Shown: piece after piece, positions 17,182 through 25,743 of the stretch
Layout: each line of letters opens with the position of its first letter
Numbering within the stretch: the stretch's first letter is position 1
Translations under genes and position numbers: made by a program
NCBI RefSeq assembly: GCF_011806405.1
Contig: NZ_JAATOW010000004.1
Coordinates: 62,001-126,000 of the forward strand
Reading direction: 5' to 3'
From: Pseudooceanicola sp. HF7
Lineage (GTDB): Bacteria > Pseudomonadota > Alphaproteobacteria > Rhodobacterales > Rhodobacteraceae
Length of the DNA stretch: 64,000 bases
Notes under the pieces: generated by a model
What the model was told of the DNA's origin: nothing
Seen by the model: the letters and a program-made list of their open reading frames with translations, nothing else
Databases searched by the model: none

Positions 17182-20100
17182 CTAGGCGTGGTCAGGGGCC
17201 TTGGGCAGATATCGCACCACCCGTTTTCCCAGGCCGTCCAAATAGGTCAGGATCACGGGCACCACGACCAGTGTCAGAAGCGAGGATGAGATCAGCCCGC
17301 CGATCACCGCATGGGCCATCGGTGCGTTCTGGTCAGAGCCCCCGTGAATGTTGAGCGCCATGGGCAGCATGCCGAAGATCATCGCAAGGGTCGTCATCAC
17401 GATCGGTCGGAACCGCGTGCGTCCCGCGACCACCAAGGCATCAAAGAGGTGCAGACCCTCTGCAAGCCGGTGATTGGCATTGTCGACCAGCAGGATCGCG
17501 TTTTTCACCACCAGCCCCATCAGCATGATGAACCCGATGATGGAGAACATGTTCAGCGTTGACCCACCGATAAGCAGACCCAGCATCACCCCGATCAGCG
17601 ACAAGGGCAAAGAGGACATGATGGCAAGTGGTTGCAGGAAGCTGCCGAACTGCGACGCCAGCACCAGGTAGATGAAGATCACTGCCAGCAGCAGGGCCGA
17701 GGCGGCCGAAGAGGTCGTATCCGCGATGTCCTCTGCATCCCCGCCCATGCCGATGGAATAGCCGACGGGCACGGAGAGTTCCGCGATCTTCGCGTTGAGC
17801 GCCGGGGTCACCTCGCCCACGTTCTTGCCATCAAGGTTGGCCGTCACGTTGACCGAACGCTGCCGGTCTTCGCGCGTGATCTCGCCCGGCCCCTCGGAGC
17901 GCACGACCTGTGCGATCTGGTCCAGCCGGACCACCCCGCTGCCGTCAGGCGTGGAAACAATCGGCAGCGCGCCCAGGGCGCTTGGGTCGTCGCGGTAGCT
18001 TTCGGGCAGCCGCACGACTACGTCCAGGCTCTTGCCCTGCGGGTCCACCCAGTCCGAGACGGTCGTTCCCCCCAGCATCGGGTTCAGCGCGTTCCCGACC
18101 TGGCTGAGCGTGACACCCAGGTCTGATGCGGCCTCCCGATCAAGGCGGATCGCAAGGGTGGGCTGCGGGTCATCAAGAGAAGTGCGGATATCGACCAGCC
18201 CTTCCACGTCCCGGATGGAGGCGGCGAACTCATCGGCAAGCCGTTCCAGCACATCCAGGTTGTCACCGCGGATCTTGACCTGTATCGGAGCCGAAACGCC
18301 CCCAAGGCCGGCATCCGCCGCAACTGTGTACTTGGCGCCGGGGATCCTTGCCAGCGCTTGACGGACCTGACCGGTCAGCTCTGCCGGAGAGACATGGCGA
18401 TCCTGCGGATCTGTCATGCGGGCATAGACCGTGGCCACGTTATCGCCGCTCTGGCTACCGGAGTTGACCGTGGCATAGGTCGCCGTGATCTCGGGGAATT
18501 CCCTGAGCAGCGCATCGACCTGAGCGATCTTGTCGGCGGTCCTGTCGATGGTCGTGCCCACCGGCGTCTTGAGCTCCACCTGGATCTCGGAATTGTCTGC
18601 CGGGGGTACGAACTCCGCCCCGACCACCGGGAACAGCATCAGCCCGCCGACGAAGGCGAAAAGGGCCACCAGCAGCGTCACCACCCGGCGGCGCAGGCAC
18701 CAGCGCAGAAGGTGTTCGTAGCCCCGGCCGATCCAGTCGAAGAACCGATCGAACTGCGCCACGGCGCGCCCGACGGGGCCACGCTTGGCATCGGGTTCCG
18801 CCGCCGGGTCATACCAGACGGACGACAGCATCGGGTCCAGCGTGAAGGAGACGAAGAGCGAGATCAGAACCGCAACAGAGACGGTCACGCCGAATTGCAG
18901 GAAGAACCGCCCGATGATGCCTTCCATGAAGGCCACGGGCAGGAAGACGGCACAGATCGAAAGTGTCGTGGCCAAAACGGCCAGCCCGATTTCCTTGGTG
19001 CCTTCCAGTGCCGCCTGCCTGTGGGTCTTGCCCATGTGCAGGTGGCGCATGATGTTTTCGCGCACCACGATCGCATCGTCGATCAGCAGGCCCACGGAGA
19101 GGGAAAGCGCCATCATCGTCATCATGTTGAGCGTGAAGCCAAGGAAGTAGATCACCCCCATAGTACCGATAACGGCAATGGGCAGCGTCAGCCCGGTGAT
19201 CACGGTCGAGCGCCAGGAGTTCAGGAACAGGAAAACGATGGCGGTCGCCAGGAACGCCCCTTCAACCAGCATGGACTGCACGGAGTCAAAGCTCCGCTCC
19301 ACCGGCTTGGCATTGTCACGCAATACCTCGAGCTTCACGCCCTCGAACTGCGGCTCTGCGGACATCTTGGCGATATCCTCGCGCACGGCCTCTGCCACGC
19401 CGACGGTGTTGGCCCCCTGGGTCTTGACGACGTCCACGGCCAGGGCACGCTGGCCATTGAGCATGGCGAGGGAGTCAGGCTCTGCCAGGTCCGTTCCGAT
19501 GACGGCTACATCGCCAAGGCGCACGGGCTGGCCGCCGCGGCGGGCGATGATGATGTCATCAAAGTCGCGCAGCAGCTCGATCCGGCCTTCGACTTGCACC
19601 GATTGCTGGAAGCTTCCTTCCGTCACGCTGCCCGCCGGCAGGTCAAGGTTGCCCGCCCTGACCGCGCCTGTCAGTTCGACCACGCCGATGCCAAGCGCAG
19701 TCTGGCGATCCGGGTCCAGTTGGACCTGCACCTCTCGCGGCAGACCACCGACGACAGAGGCGCGCCCAACCCCGTTCAGATTGGCAAAGCGGGTCGCGAT
19801 CACGTCTTCGGTCAACTGGGTCAGCGCGCCGGGCGAAAGCGTGTCGGAGGACACGCCGATGGAAAGCACCGGGATTTCGCTGGGATCAAAGCGCAGGATT
19901 TGCGCCTCTTCGGCGGCATCCGGGAAATCGCCCGAGATCTGAGAGACCTTCTCCCGCACCTCTTGGGACGCCGAGGCGCTGTCGATCTCCAGGTCGAACT
20001 GAAGCAGGACCATGGCGGCGCTGGCCTGGGCCGTGCTCTGAATGGAATCGAGGCCTGAAAGCGTCGAAACGGCCTCTTCGATCGGCTCGATGATATCGCT

Positions 20101-20280
20101 TTCCACGGCCTCCGGCGTCGCCCCGGGATAGGACACGACGACCGCCACGATCGGAAAATCCACGTTGGGCAGCTGTTCGACCGGCAGGCGCTGGTAGGAA
20201 AACAGGCCGATGACGAACATGGCGACCATGATCATCGTCGCAAAGACCGGCTGGTTGACGGAGATGCGGGTCAGGAACAT
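17182..20280 (-). CDS. RND efflux pump permease, HAE1 family
   Basis: A 1032-aa inner-membrane proton-driven transporter beginning MFLTRISVNQPVFATM. The TM4 proton-relay motif GLLIDDAIVVRENI lies at about 400 and the TM10 lysine motif GLVVKNAILLVDNAN at about 930. Two large periplasmic loops separate the two halves. The start is set at 20280, 4 bp after the adaptor stop; a longer open frame adds 11 residues that overlap the adaptor gene. It pairs with the adaptor at 20285-21505 to export hydrophobic or amphipathic compounds. An outer-membrane partner is not encoded nearby. Confidence 0.95.
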   Translation of the reverse strand: MFLTRISVNQPVFATMIMVAMFVIGLFSYQRLPVEQLPNVDFPIVAVVVSYPGATPEAVESDIIEPIEEAVSTLSGLDSIQSTAQASAAMVLLQFDLEIDSASASQEVREKVSQISGDFPDAAEEAQILRFDPSEIPVLSIGVSSDTLSPGALTQLTEDVIATRFANLNGVGRASVVGGLPREVQVQLDPDRQTALGIGVVELTGAVRAGNLDLPAGSVTEGSFQQSVQVEGRIELLRDFDDIIIARRGGQPVRLGDVAVIGTDLAEPDSLAMLNGQRALAVDVVKTQGANTVGVAEAVREDIAKMSAEPQFEGVKLEVLRDNAKPVERSFDSVQSMLVEGAFLATAIVFLFLNSWRSTVITGLTLPIAVIGTMGVIYFLGFTLNMMTMMALSLSVGLLIDDAIVVRENIMRHLHMGKTHRQAALEGTKEIGLAVLATTLSICAVFLPVAFMEGIIGRFFLQFGVTVSVAVLISLFVSFTLDPMLSSVWYDPAAEPDAKRGPVGRAVAQFDRFFDWIGRGYEHLLRWCLRRRVVTLLVALFAFVGGLMLFPVVGAEFVPPADNSEIQVELKTPVGTTIDRTADKIAQVDALLREFPEITATYATVNSGSQSGDNVATVYARMTDPQDRHVSPAELTGQVRQALARIPGAKYTVAADAGLGGVSAPIQVKIRGDNLDVLERLADEFAASIRDVEGLVDIRTSLDDPQPTLAIRLDREAASDLGVTLSQVGNALNPMLGGTTVSDWVDPQGKSLDVVVRLPESYRDDPSALGALPIVSTPDGSGVVRLDQIAQVVRSEGPGEITREDRQRSVNVTANLDGKNVGEVTPALNAKIAELSVPVGYSIGMGGDAEDIADTTSSAASALLLAVIFIYLVLASQFGSFLQPLAIMSSLPLSLIGVMLGLLIGGSTLNMFSIIGFIMLMGLVVKNAILLVDNANHRLAEGLHLFDALVVAGRTRFRPIVMTTLAMIFGMLPMALNIHGGSDQNAPMAHAVIGGLISSSLLTLVVVPVILTYLDGLGKRVVRYLPKAPDHA

Positions 20281-20284
20281 CTGC

Positions 20285-21505
20285 TCACTCCCCGACGATC
20301 TGGATTTCCGCACCCGGGCGCAGCTGCTCCAGGTTCTCGGAAACGATCACGTCCCCCGGCTGCAGGCCCTCCGCGATCTCGATCATGCGGCCGCCATCCC
20401 AGTTGCGCGCGATCTCGATGTCCTGGCGCTCGACCAGATCATCGACCTTTTTCATCACATAGCTGCCCGCGGCATCTTCGTGCACCGCCCCGTAAGGCAC
20501 GCCGATGGCGCCGGGCTTTTCATCGATGATCAGCCGGCCAGAGGCGAACATCCCCCCGCGCAGGAGCGCATTTTCGTTGTCCATCAGTACGAAGACCGGA
20601 AGCATCCGCGTTCCGGCAATGGCCACCGGGCTGATCCGGCTCACCTCTCCGGCGAACTGGGTGTCGCCAACGCCCTCGACGGTCAGCTCCACCGCCATTC
20701 CGGACTTGATGGTGGGGGCATAGCGCACAGGGGCTGCTGCCTCGAACTCAAGCTGGGTCAGGTCGACAATCGTCAGCAGGTCCGTGCCGGGGGAAACATA
20801 GGCGCCCGGATCGACCGATCGTTCAGAGACGACACCGGCAAAGGGCGCCGTGATCGCCGCATGATCCAGGGAGCTTTCGGCCGTCGCGACAAGCTGTTCC
20901 TGCGCCTTGAGGCTGGCCTGAAGCTGATCCACCTGGGCCTGGTCGCGCTCAAGCTCGGAAGAGGCCGTCAGCCCCCTGTTCACCAGGCTTTGCGTCCGGT
21001 CCAGCTGGTTCTGGGCCAGGCGAAGCTGCGCCCGGGTTGCCTCTGCCGTGGCGCGCTGCTGTTCCAGCTGGTTGCGCAATGTCTCCACGTCGATCTGGAT
21101 CAGCGGGTCGCCCTCTTCCACCCTGTCGCCCGCGCGAACGAAGACCTGTTCCAGCCGCCCCGTGACCTCTGAAGAGATATGTTCGCGCCGCAAGGGGGTG
21201 AGGGAGCCGGTCACCTTGACGGTATCGCGCAGCAGTGTCGGCTGGATCTCAAGCAGTTCCGCGCGGGTCAGTTGCAGGACGATCCGGTTCTCTGCAGGCT
21301 CTGCCGTCTCTGCAACTTCCTGCCCCTGAGTCTGGGTGAAAACATAGCCCCCTGCCCCGACCAGGATGACAAGAACCACCAGCACCAGCCAACCGCGCCG
21401 CTTCTTGGGCGGCAGGCCTGCCTCTTCGCGCTCCCGCGCCTTGCGTTCACGCTTGTTGAGGGCCCAGTCGGGTTTGCTTGGCGATTTCGGAGTCTCTTCG
21501 GTCAT
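20285..21505 (-). CDS. RND efflux periplasmic adaptor (membrane fusion protein)
   Basis: A 406-aa adaptor. Its N-terminus is highly charged (NKRERKAREREE), with a single membrane anchor at about 40-60 (GWLVLVVLVILVGAGGYVF). The barrel-sandwich half-motifs EHISSEVTGRLEQVFVRAGDRVEEGDPLIQID and APFAGVVSERSVDPGAYVSPGTDLL flank a coiled coil rich in Glu/Gln/Leu at about 140-210. It links the inner-membrane pump to an outer-membrane channel. It starts 24 bp after the regulator stop on the same strand, so the regulator, adaptor and pump form one operon. Confidence 0.94.
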   Translation of the reverse strand: MTEETPKSPSKPDWALNKRERKAREREEAGLPPKKRRGWLVLVVLVILVGAGGYVFTQTQGQEVAETAEPAENRIVLQLTRAELLEIQPTLLRDTVKVTGSLTPLRREHISSEVTGRLEQVFVRAGDRVEEGDPLIQIDVETLRNQLEQQRATAEATRAQLRLAQNQLDRTQSLVNRGLTASSELERDQAQVDQLQASLKAQEQLVATAESSLDHAAITAPFAGVVSERSVDPGAYVSPGTDLLTIVDLTQLEFEAAAPVRYAPTIKSGMAVELTVEGVGDTQFAGEVSRISPVAIAGTRMLPVFVLMDNENALLRGGMFASGRLIIDEKPGAIGVPYGAVHEDAAGSYVMKKVDDLVERQDIEIARNWDGGRMIEIAEGLQPGDVIVSENLEQLRPGAEIQIVGE

Positions 21506-21529
21506 GTCGGTCTGAATCCTTGGGCACCC

Positions 21530-22036
21530 TCAGCCGGTGAACTTAGCGGCGCCATGATCGGTGGACAGGTCAGAGGCATTCTCTTCCTGCCTGTCTGGCA
21601 GGTTGGAGATCCATTCCTCAATGAATTCGGCGGAATTGAAATAGAAATCGGCCAGGTGAACAACGCGGCTGCGGGCCTCTGCCCGGTCGGGCGGGAAGGC
21701 TGCCGCGGCCTCGCCGATGGCCTCGCCGCTCTTGCGGAACCGTGTGGCCACTGTCGCCAGGACATCGCGATTGGGGTTCGAAACGGCCTCCCAGGCGTCC
21801 TGGCGAGAACCCAGTTGAGACACCCGGCGCAACTGCCCGCGATTTTCCAGAAGCCGCGCGTTCGTCGAGGCCGACGCCTTTGAGATGCTCAGCGCCTCGG
21901 TCATCTGCGTCAGGGTGCGCGGTTCGCCCTCTACGACAAGATACCCCAGGATCTGGCCAGCGATCCGGGTCCCGCCTTCTGACTGGGCTAGGCTGCCCAT
22001 CGTCTCAATGAATTTCTCGATCGCCACGTCGCTCAT
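21530..22036 (-). CDS. GbsR/MarR-type transcriptional regulator
   Basis: A 168-aa protein with a winged-helix region at about 20-85 (GQILGYLVVEGEPRTLTQMTEALSISKASAS, NARLLENRG) typical of the GbsR branch of MarR-like regulators. A C-terminal helical part with FYFNSAEFIEEW follows. It is the first gene of the minus-strand RND operon, so it probably regulates its own promoter and the pump. An inverted repeat at 22066-22083 upstream of its start is a candidate operator. Confidence 0.85.
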   Translation of the reverse strand: MSDVAIEKFIETMGSLAQSEGGTRIAGQILGYLVVEGEPRTLTQMTEALSISKASASTNARLLENRGQLRRVSQLGSRQDAWEAVSNPNRDVLATVATRFRKSGEAIGEAAAAFPPDRAEARSRVVHLADFYFNSAEFIEEWISNLPDRQEENASDLSTDHGAAKFTG

Positions 22037-22065
22037 GGATCCTAAGTGGCATATTTATTCAGAAC

Positions 22066-22083
22066 GTTCAATAAAAACTGAAC
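22066..22083. promoter_or_regulatory. Inverted repeat upstream of the GbsR-type regulator, candidate operator
   Basis: Arms GTTCA (22066-22070) and TGAAC (22079-22083) are separated by an A/T-rich 8-bp spacer. They overlap a second small palindrome GAACGTTC (22062-22069) in a locally AT-rich stretch 30-47 bp upstream of the regulator start. Position and symmetry fit a MarR-like dimer site. Confidence 0.45.
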
Positions 22084-22133
22084 GACCTGACAAGGACGAC
22101 CTTGAACGGGAAGCCGATTATCGCGCCCCGGTA

Positions 22134-22164
22134 CAAAAAGGGCCCGGAACCGACGTTCCGGGCC
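22134..22164 (-). terminator. Intrinsic terminator of the glycosyltransferase/flippase operon
   Basis: A perfect 10-bp inverted repeat GGCCCGGAAC (22141-22150) / GTTCCGGGCC (22155-22164) has a CGAC loop. On the minus strand it is followed by CTTTTTGT (22140-22133). It lies 107 bp downstream of the first glycosyltransferase stop and is oriented to end transcription coming from 25493. Confidence 0.85.
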
Positions 22165-22271
22165 GAGTTGGCCAGGCTGGCACAGATGTGCATTGGCAGG
22201 CTTTGTGGGGAAAACCCGCCAGGCAGCCCGGCGATCCTTGAAACTGAAGATCTCGTGTAAACTGGCCCTGC

Positions 22272-23276
22272 TCAGGAGCGTGAGACGCCGTGCCTCCGGG
22301 CGAAAAGCCGCATGAGAAGCTCGCCTCCGCCGGCCCGAAGCACCCAGGCAGCGGCCAGCGTGCCAAGGGTTCCCAGCGGGTCTTCCAGCAGGGGACGGCG
22401 CGAGGTCTTCACGGACTCGACGGCCAGCGGAAGGGCGTCCTCAGCGATCCCGCACCGCACCGCCTGTCGGGCAAGCCGGCGCAGCTTGTAGGCATGGGCC
22501 GCCGGAAGATTTTCGTGGAAGAACTCGGGGGCCTGCGGGGTCAACCGGCGCATCACGCGCATCCAGTAGGCATATTGCACGTCGATACCGGCCGCCTGTC
22601 GCGGGGATTTCACACGATGGCGCGCAGACACGCCCTCCACCGCCGCGATTTTCCAGCGCGTCTCCAGCAGCAGGCGCAGCCAGAACTCGGTATCCTCCGC
22701 GTGGCGCAGGCGTTCATCGAAGTACCAGTCCCGCGCGTCTTCCTGCGCCCGGCGGAAGGCCATATCGCGCAGGACCTCACGGCGTAAGACCGGGGTGGAG
22801 CGCCCGATGAAGTCATGCTGCATCACATCCGCTGCGCCGATGGGGCCGGACGGCAGCGGGCGCGCAACCTGCGCCCCGCATTCGCGCAAGGGATCGCACA
22901 AGGCATCGCAGCCGCGAAGCGGCGCAGAGGCCGAGAAGCTGACACCCAGATCCGGGGTCGCATCCAGGTGAACCACGTGATCGGCAAGCTTCCAGGGCTG
23001 CCACAGGTCGCCGGGCTCACAGAACCCGATGTAGCGCCCGCGCGCCTTGGAAATGCCCGTGTTGCGCGCCCCGGCCATGCCGCGTTTTTCCTGCCGCAGG
23101 ATACGCAGGCGCGGATCCAGGAAAACCTCTGCCACGGCATCCACCTGATCACCTTCACCGTCATTCACAATGATGATCTCGAAATCGGAATAGCTTTGCG
23201 CCAGCAAGCTGCGCAGCGTGTCGCCGAAGCCGGCTTCGGTGATGCAGACCGGGACAATGATGGAAACGCGGGGCAT
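22272..23276 (-). CDS. Family-2 glycosyltransferase (distal)
   Basis: A 334-aa GT-A fold protein. The N-terminus PRVSIIVPV and the nucleotide-binding run SYSDFEIIIVNDGEGDQVDAV are typical of GT2, followed by KRGMAGARNTGISKARGRYIGFCEPGD, where the usual DxD position reads EPGD. A later W-rich acceptor region and a hydrophobic stretch near the C-terminus follow. It is probably cytoplasmic or membrane-associated and adds sugars to a polysaccharide or lipid. The start at 23276 has AAAGGAC upstream. It is the last gene of the three-gene operon, with a terminator after it. Confidence 0.88.
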   Translation of the reverse strand: MPRVSIIVPVCITEAGFGDTLRSLLAQSYSDFEIIIVNDGEGDQVDAVAEVFLDPRLRILRQEKRGMAGARNTGISKARGRYIGFCEPGDLWQPWKLADHVVHLDATPDLGVSFSASAPLRGCDALCDPLRECGAQVARPLPSGPIGAADVMQHDFIGRSTPVLRREVLRDMAFRRAQEDARDWYFDERLRHAEDTEFWLRLLLETRWKIAAVEGVSARHRVKSPRQAAGIDVQYAYWMRVMRRLTPQAPEFFHENLPAAHAYKLRRLARQAVRCGIAEDALPLAVESVKTSRRPLLEDPLGTLGTLAAAWVLRAGGGELLMRLFARRHGVSRS

Positions 23277-23344
23277 GGCTTTGTCCTTTCTGGTCGGCAA
23301 AGCGGAAGATCGGAGGGGTGGAAGAGCGAGGCGGCCGGGGCTTG

Positions 23345-24277
23345 TCAGATCGTGAAGAGAACTCGCCTGAGCCCGGGCGGCAACACGGAAGAAACCAGGC
23401 CCCCCGCCAGGGTCATGATCGCCGTGGCAGGCTGGGCAAAGAAGCCACGCGGGCTGATCCGCAGGCCGTCCAGGGCAATGCCCAGGGCCCTGAACCCGTG
23501 GCTGCCCTGCCGCAGCGCGCTCCAGGCCAAACTACGCAGCTGGATCGCCTCATCGGCCGGAGTGGGGTGGACGCCGTATCGCGCAGCCGTACGCAGGCTT
23601 GCCGCACGCCCACCCCGCAGGCTGTCCAAATCGACAGGGGCAAGCTTCCCCGCCCGCCCGAAGCGTGTCAGGGGCGCCTCGACCGGGGTGATGCGGAAGC
23701 CGTGCCCGACCAGCCGGATCAACCATTCCAGCTCATCCCCATGGGCGAGCCCGGTGTCGAAGCTGCCCGTGGCAAGGAAGGCGCCGCGCCGCACGCAGAG
23801 GTTGGACAGGGTGACAAGGGGGTTCGCCCCCAGAAGCTGGCCGATGCTCAGGTCCGTGTCTGGCAGAACGTAGAAGGCCCGGCCACGGCGCGCGCCGAGT
23901 GGAAGGACCTCGCCGTAAGCTCCATCCACCGTGGAGTCGCAAAGCGCCTGATCCAGGATGGCCAGCTTGTGTGGTTCGAACAGGTCACCCGGCTCACAGA
24001 AGGCCAGGAAATCGCCGCGCGCCAGCCCCCGGGCCATGTTTCGGGCGGCTGCACAATTGCGGCTTGGGCCACGGAATGCCCGGAAGCGTCGGTCGGCTGC
24101 CACGGCACCATCCATGATCCCGGCGGTGCCGTCATGACTGAGCGCATCGACCAGAAGCACTTCGAAATCCTTGAAGGTCTGGGCCCTCAGGCTTTCAATC
24201 GTCCGTTCAAGCAGCCGACCGTCATCAAGGCACGGCAGGATGACAGAGAACCGAGGGGCGTCACTGTTACGGGCCAT
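23345..24277 (-). CDS. Family-2 glycosyltransferase (proximal)
   Basis: A 310-aa GT2 protein, paralogous to its downstream neighbour: FSVILPCLDDGRLLERTIESLRAQTFKDFEVLLVDALSHDG is the nucleotide-sugar fold, and RNCAAARNMARGLARGDFLAFCEPGD again carries EPGD. A hydrophobic C-terminal segment at about 285-305 may attach it to the membrane. The start at 24277 (MARNSDAPRF) lies one base from the flippase-like gene's stop; the frame extends 21 residues further upstream but would overlap that gene. Confidence 0.87.
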   Translation of the reverse strand: MARNSDAPRFSVILPCLDDGRLLERTIESLRAQTFKDFEVLLVDALSHDGTAGIMDGAVAADRRFRAFRGPSRNCAAARNMARGLARGDFLAFCEPGDLFEPHKLAILDQALCDSTVDGAYGEVLPLGARRGRAFYVLPDTDLSIGQLLGANPLVTLSNLCVRRGAFLATGSFDTGLAHGDELEWLIRLVGHGFRITPVEAPLTRFGRAGKLAPVDLDSLRGGRAASLRTAARYGVHPTPADEAIQLRSLAWSALRQGSHGFRALGIALDGLRISPRGFFAQPATAIMTLAGGLVSSVLPPGLRRVLFTI

Positions 24278-24278
24278 C

Positions 24279-25493
24279 TCAGAACGCCTCCGACTGGAGG
24301 GAGGACCGCGTCCGCGCCAGAATCGGAAGCAGCGCCACAAGGCTGGCGCCGCCCTGGGCCAGAAGCGCGGTGATCAGGTAACCCTGGACGATGGCCCCAA
24401 GACCGTAGGGCGACAACAGCGCGATATTGGCGAACAGCGCCCCGGCCATGCCAAGCGACATGGCGAATTCCAGCGGGATCTGCCGGGCCTGGGGCAGGCC
24501 TTCGCAGGCCACCTCCCAAAGGGCGGTGGGCAGGGCCGCCAGCGCGAAGACCAGGAAGATGGCCGGACTTGGGGCGACAAGCCATTCCAGAGCCGACCAG
24601 GACAGGAAGTGCGTCACCAGAAGGGACAGCAGCACCGTGCCAGGCAGGGTGATGCCGAATAGTCGGACCATGCCGGCACGCAAGCCGTCCTTGAGCGGCG
24701 CCTGGCTGGACAGGCTCTGCATCAGGCGCATCATGGCGCGGCCCAGGTGCAGGGCGATCACGTAGACGCCCAGAATCTCCATCCCCAGGAAAATACCCAC
24801 GGCAATCTTGTCCACTTCTAGGCGGAGGACACGGGCCAGCGCCAGGACGGGCTGGGTCACATGGGCGCTGGCGCAGGACACGAAGCCTTCGGACGCCAAA
24901 GCGCCTGCGCGGCGCGCGCAGGGCAAGACAGCACGCAGCGGAATGGGCAGGACGCGGGGCAGGATCAGGGCAAATACAGAAGGCCATGCCAGCAGTGCCA
25001 GCACGGTCAACAGGTTAGCGAGGAGGGCAGAGCGACGCCGGTTCGCCCGGCAGTTTGCCTCGTCGCCCCGCCGTTCCATGAGCGCCTGGCGCAACTGATC
25101 GCCCGGCACGAAAAGCAGCTCCGCCGAGAGCAGCGCAAGCAGCAACGGGACCGTCCCCTGCCCCGTTGTGCCCCACAAAAGCCCGGCCATGCCAAGCTGA
25201 AGACCCGCGAGTCCCCGGCAACGCAGGCGCAGCTCTCGGCGGATGCCGATACAGACCTCTTCAAGGGCCTCTGCCCTCGCCGTCAGAACACGGGCCGGGG
25301 CCTCGGAGGCCGCTAGGGCGCGCAGGAGTTCTGATACGGCAAGGGCCAACGCCGCCTGGCCGATCTCTGCCGGGGCCAGCTGACCGACCGCCACGAAGAG
25401 GGCCAGCAACACGGAAAGGCGCAGGGCGCCCTTCGACGTGCAGGGCACCTTAAGGCAGGTGGAAAGGTGGCCCGTCAGGGCAAAAAGCGACAT
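24279..25493 (-). CDS. Polytopic membrane protein, probable polysaccharide flippase (MOP/Wzx-like)
   Basis: A 404-aa protein of roughly ten to twelve hydrophobic segments with short charged loops. Examples are LRLSVLLALFVAVGQL, LGMEILGVYVIALHLGRAMM and MSLGMAGALFANIALL. Overall layout and its place before two glycosyltransferases suggest a lipid-linked saccharide flippase, but no diagnostic motif is seen and identity rests on topology and context. It is the first gene of the operon. The start at 25493 has only a weak ribosome-binding site. There is no polymerase or priming transferase gene beside it. Confidence 0.62.
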   Translation of the reverse strand: MSLFALTGHLSTCLKVPCTSKGALRLSVLLALFVAVGQLAPAEIGQAALALAVSELLRALAASEAPARVLTARAEALEEVCIGIRRELRLRCRGLAGLQLGMAGLLWGTTGQGTVPLLLALLSAELLFVPGDQLRQALMERRGDEANCRANRRRSALLANLLTVLALLAWPSVFALILPRVLPIPLRAVLPCARRAGALASEGFVSCASAHVTQPVLALARVLRLEVDKIAVGIFLGMEILGVYVIALHLGRAMMRLMQSLSSQAPLKDGLRAGMVRLFGITLPGTVLLSLLVTHFLSWSALEWLVAPSPAIFLVFALAALPTALWEVACEGLPQARQIPLEFAMSLGMAGALFANIALLSPYGLGAIVQGYLITALLAQGGASLVALLPILARTRSSLQSEAF

Positions 25494-25743
25494 TGGGGCG
25501 TAGTCCGTGAGTGGTGGCCGAAGAAGGCTGTATACAGCCCCTTCTACGCCACCCGGGCCTCCTTGGAACGTTCACGGGGGGACAGGTTCTATGCCCTAAG
25601 GGAGAGGGACCTATCCTTTTGGACAGGTCTTTTACCCTTGAAACAATCTTGGCAATTATCCTTTCAGAAAAATCCCTAAAGTTGAGCGCCAGACCCTTCT
25701 TTACCAGAAGGTCAAGCATCGGCCTTTCCCGGATCAACTCTGT
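25494..25743. other. 250-bp gap without a supported gene; leader of the glycosyltransferase operon
   Basis: The gap between the sensor kinase stop and the flippase start holds an AT-richer segment. It contains two copies of GGACAGGT (25580-25587, 25621-25628) around one near-complementary ACCTATCC (25609-25616), and a GAACGTTC palindrome (25566-25573). No coding frame is convincing here. Confidence 0.6.
25580..25628 (-). promoter_or_regulatory. Mutually exclusive hairpin elements in the operon leader
   Basis: Read on the minus strand, ACCTGTCC (25628-25621), four A residues, GGATAGGT (25616-25609) and, 21 nt later, a second ACCTGTCC (25587-25580) follow one another. The middle element can pair over 8 bp (one G-U) with either flanking copy. 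This resembles an attenuator or two operator half-site pairs; no T-run follows. Confidence 0.35.

Noticed and set aside
18358-20058. Plus-strand open frame of 566 codons opposite the first RND pump
   Set aside because: Antisense shadow; the minus-strand protein has full RND motifs.
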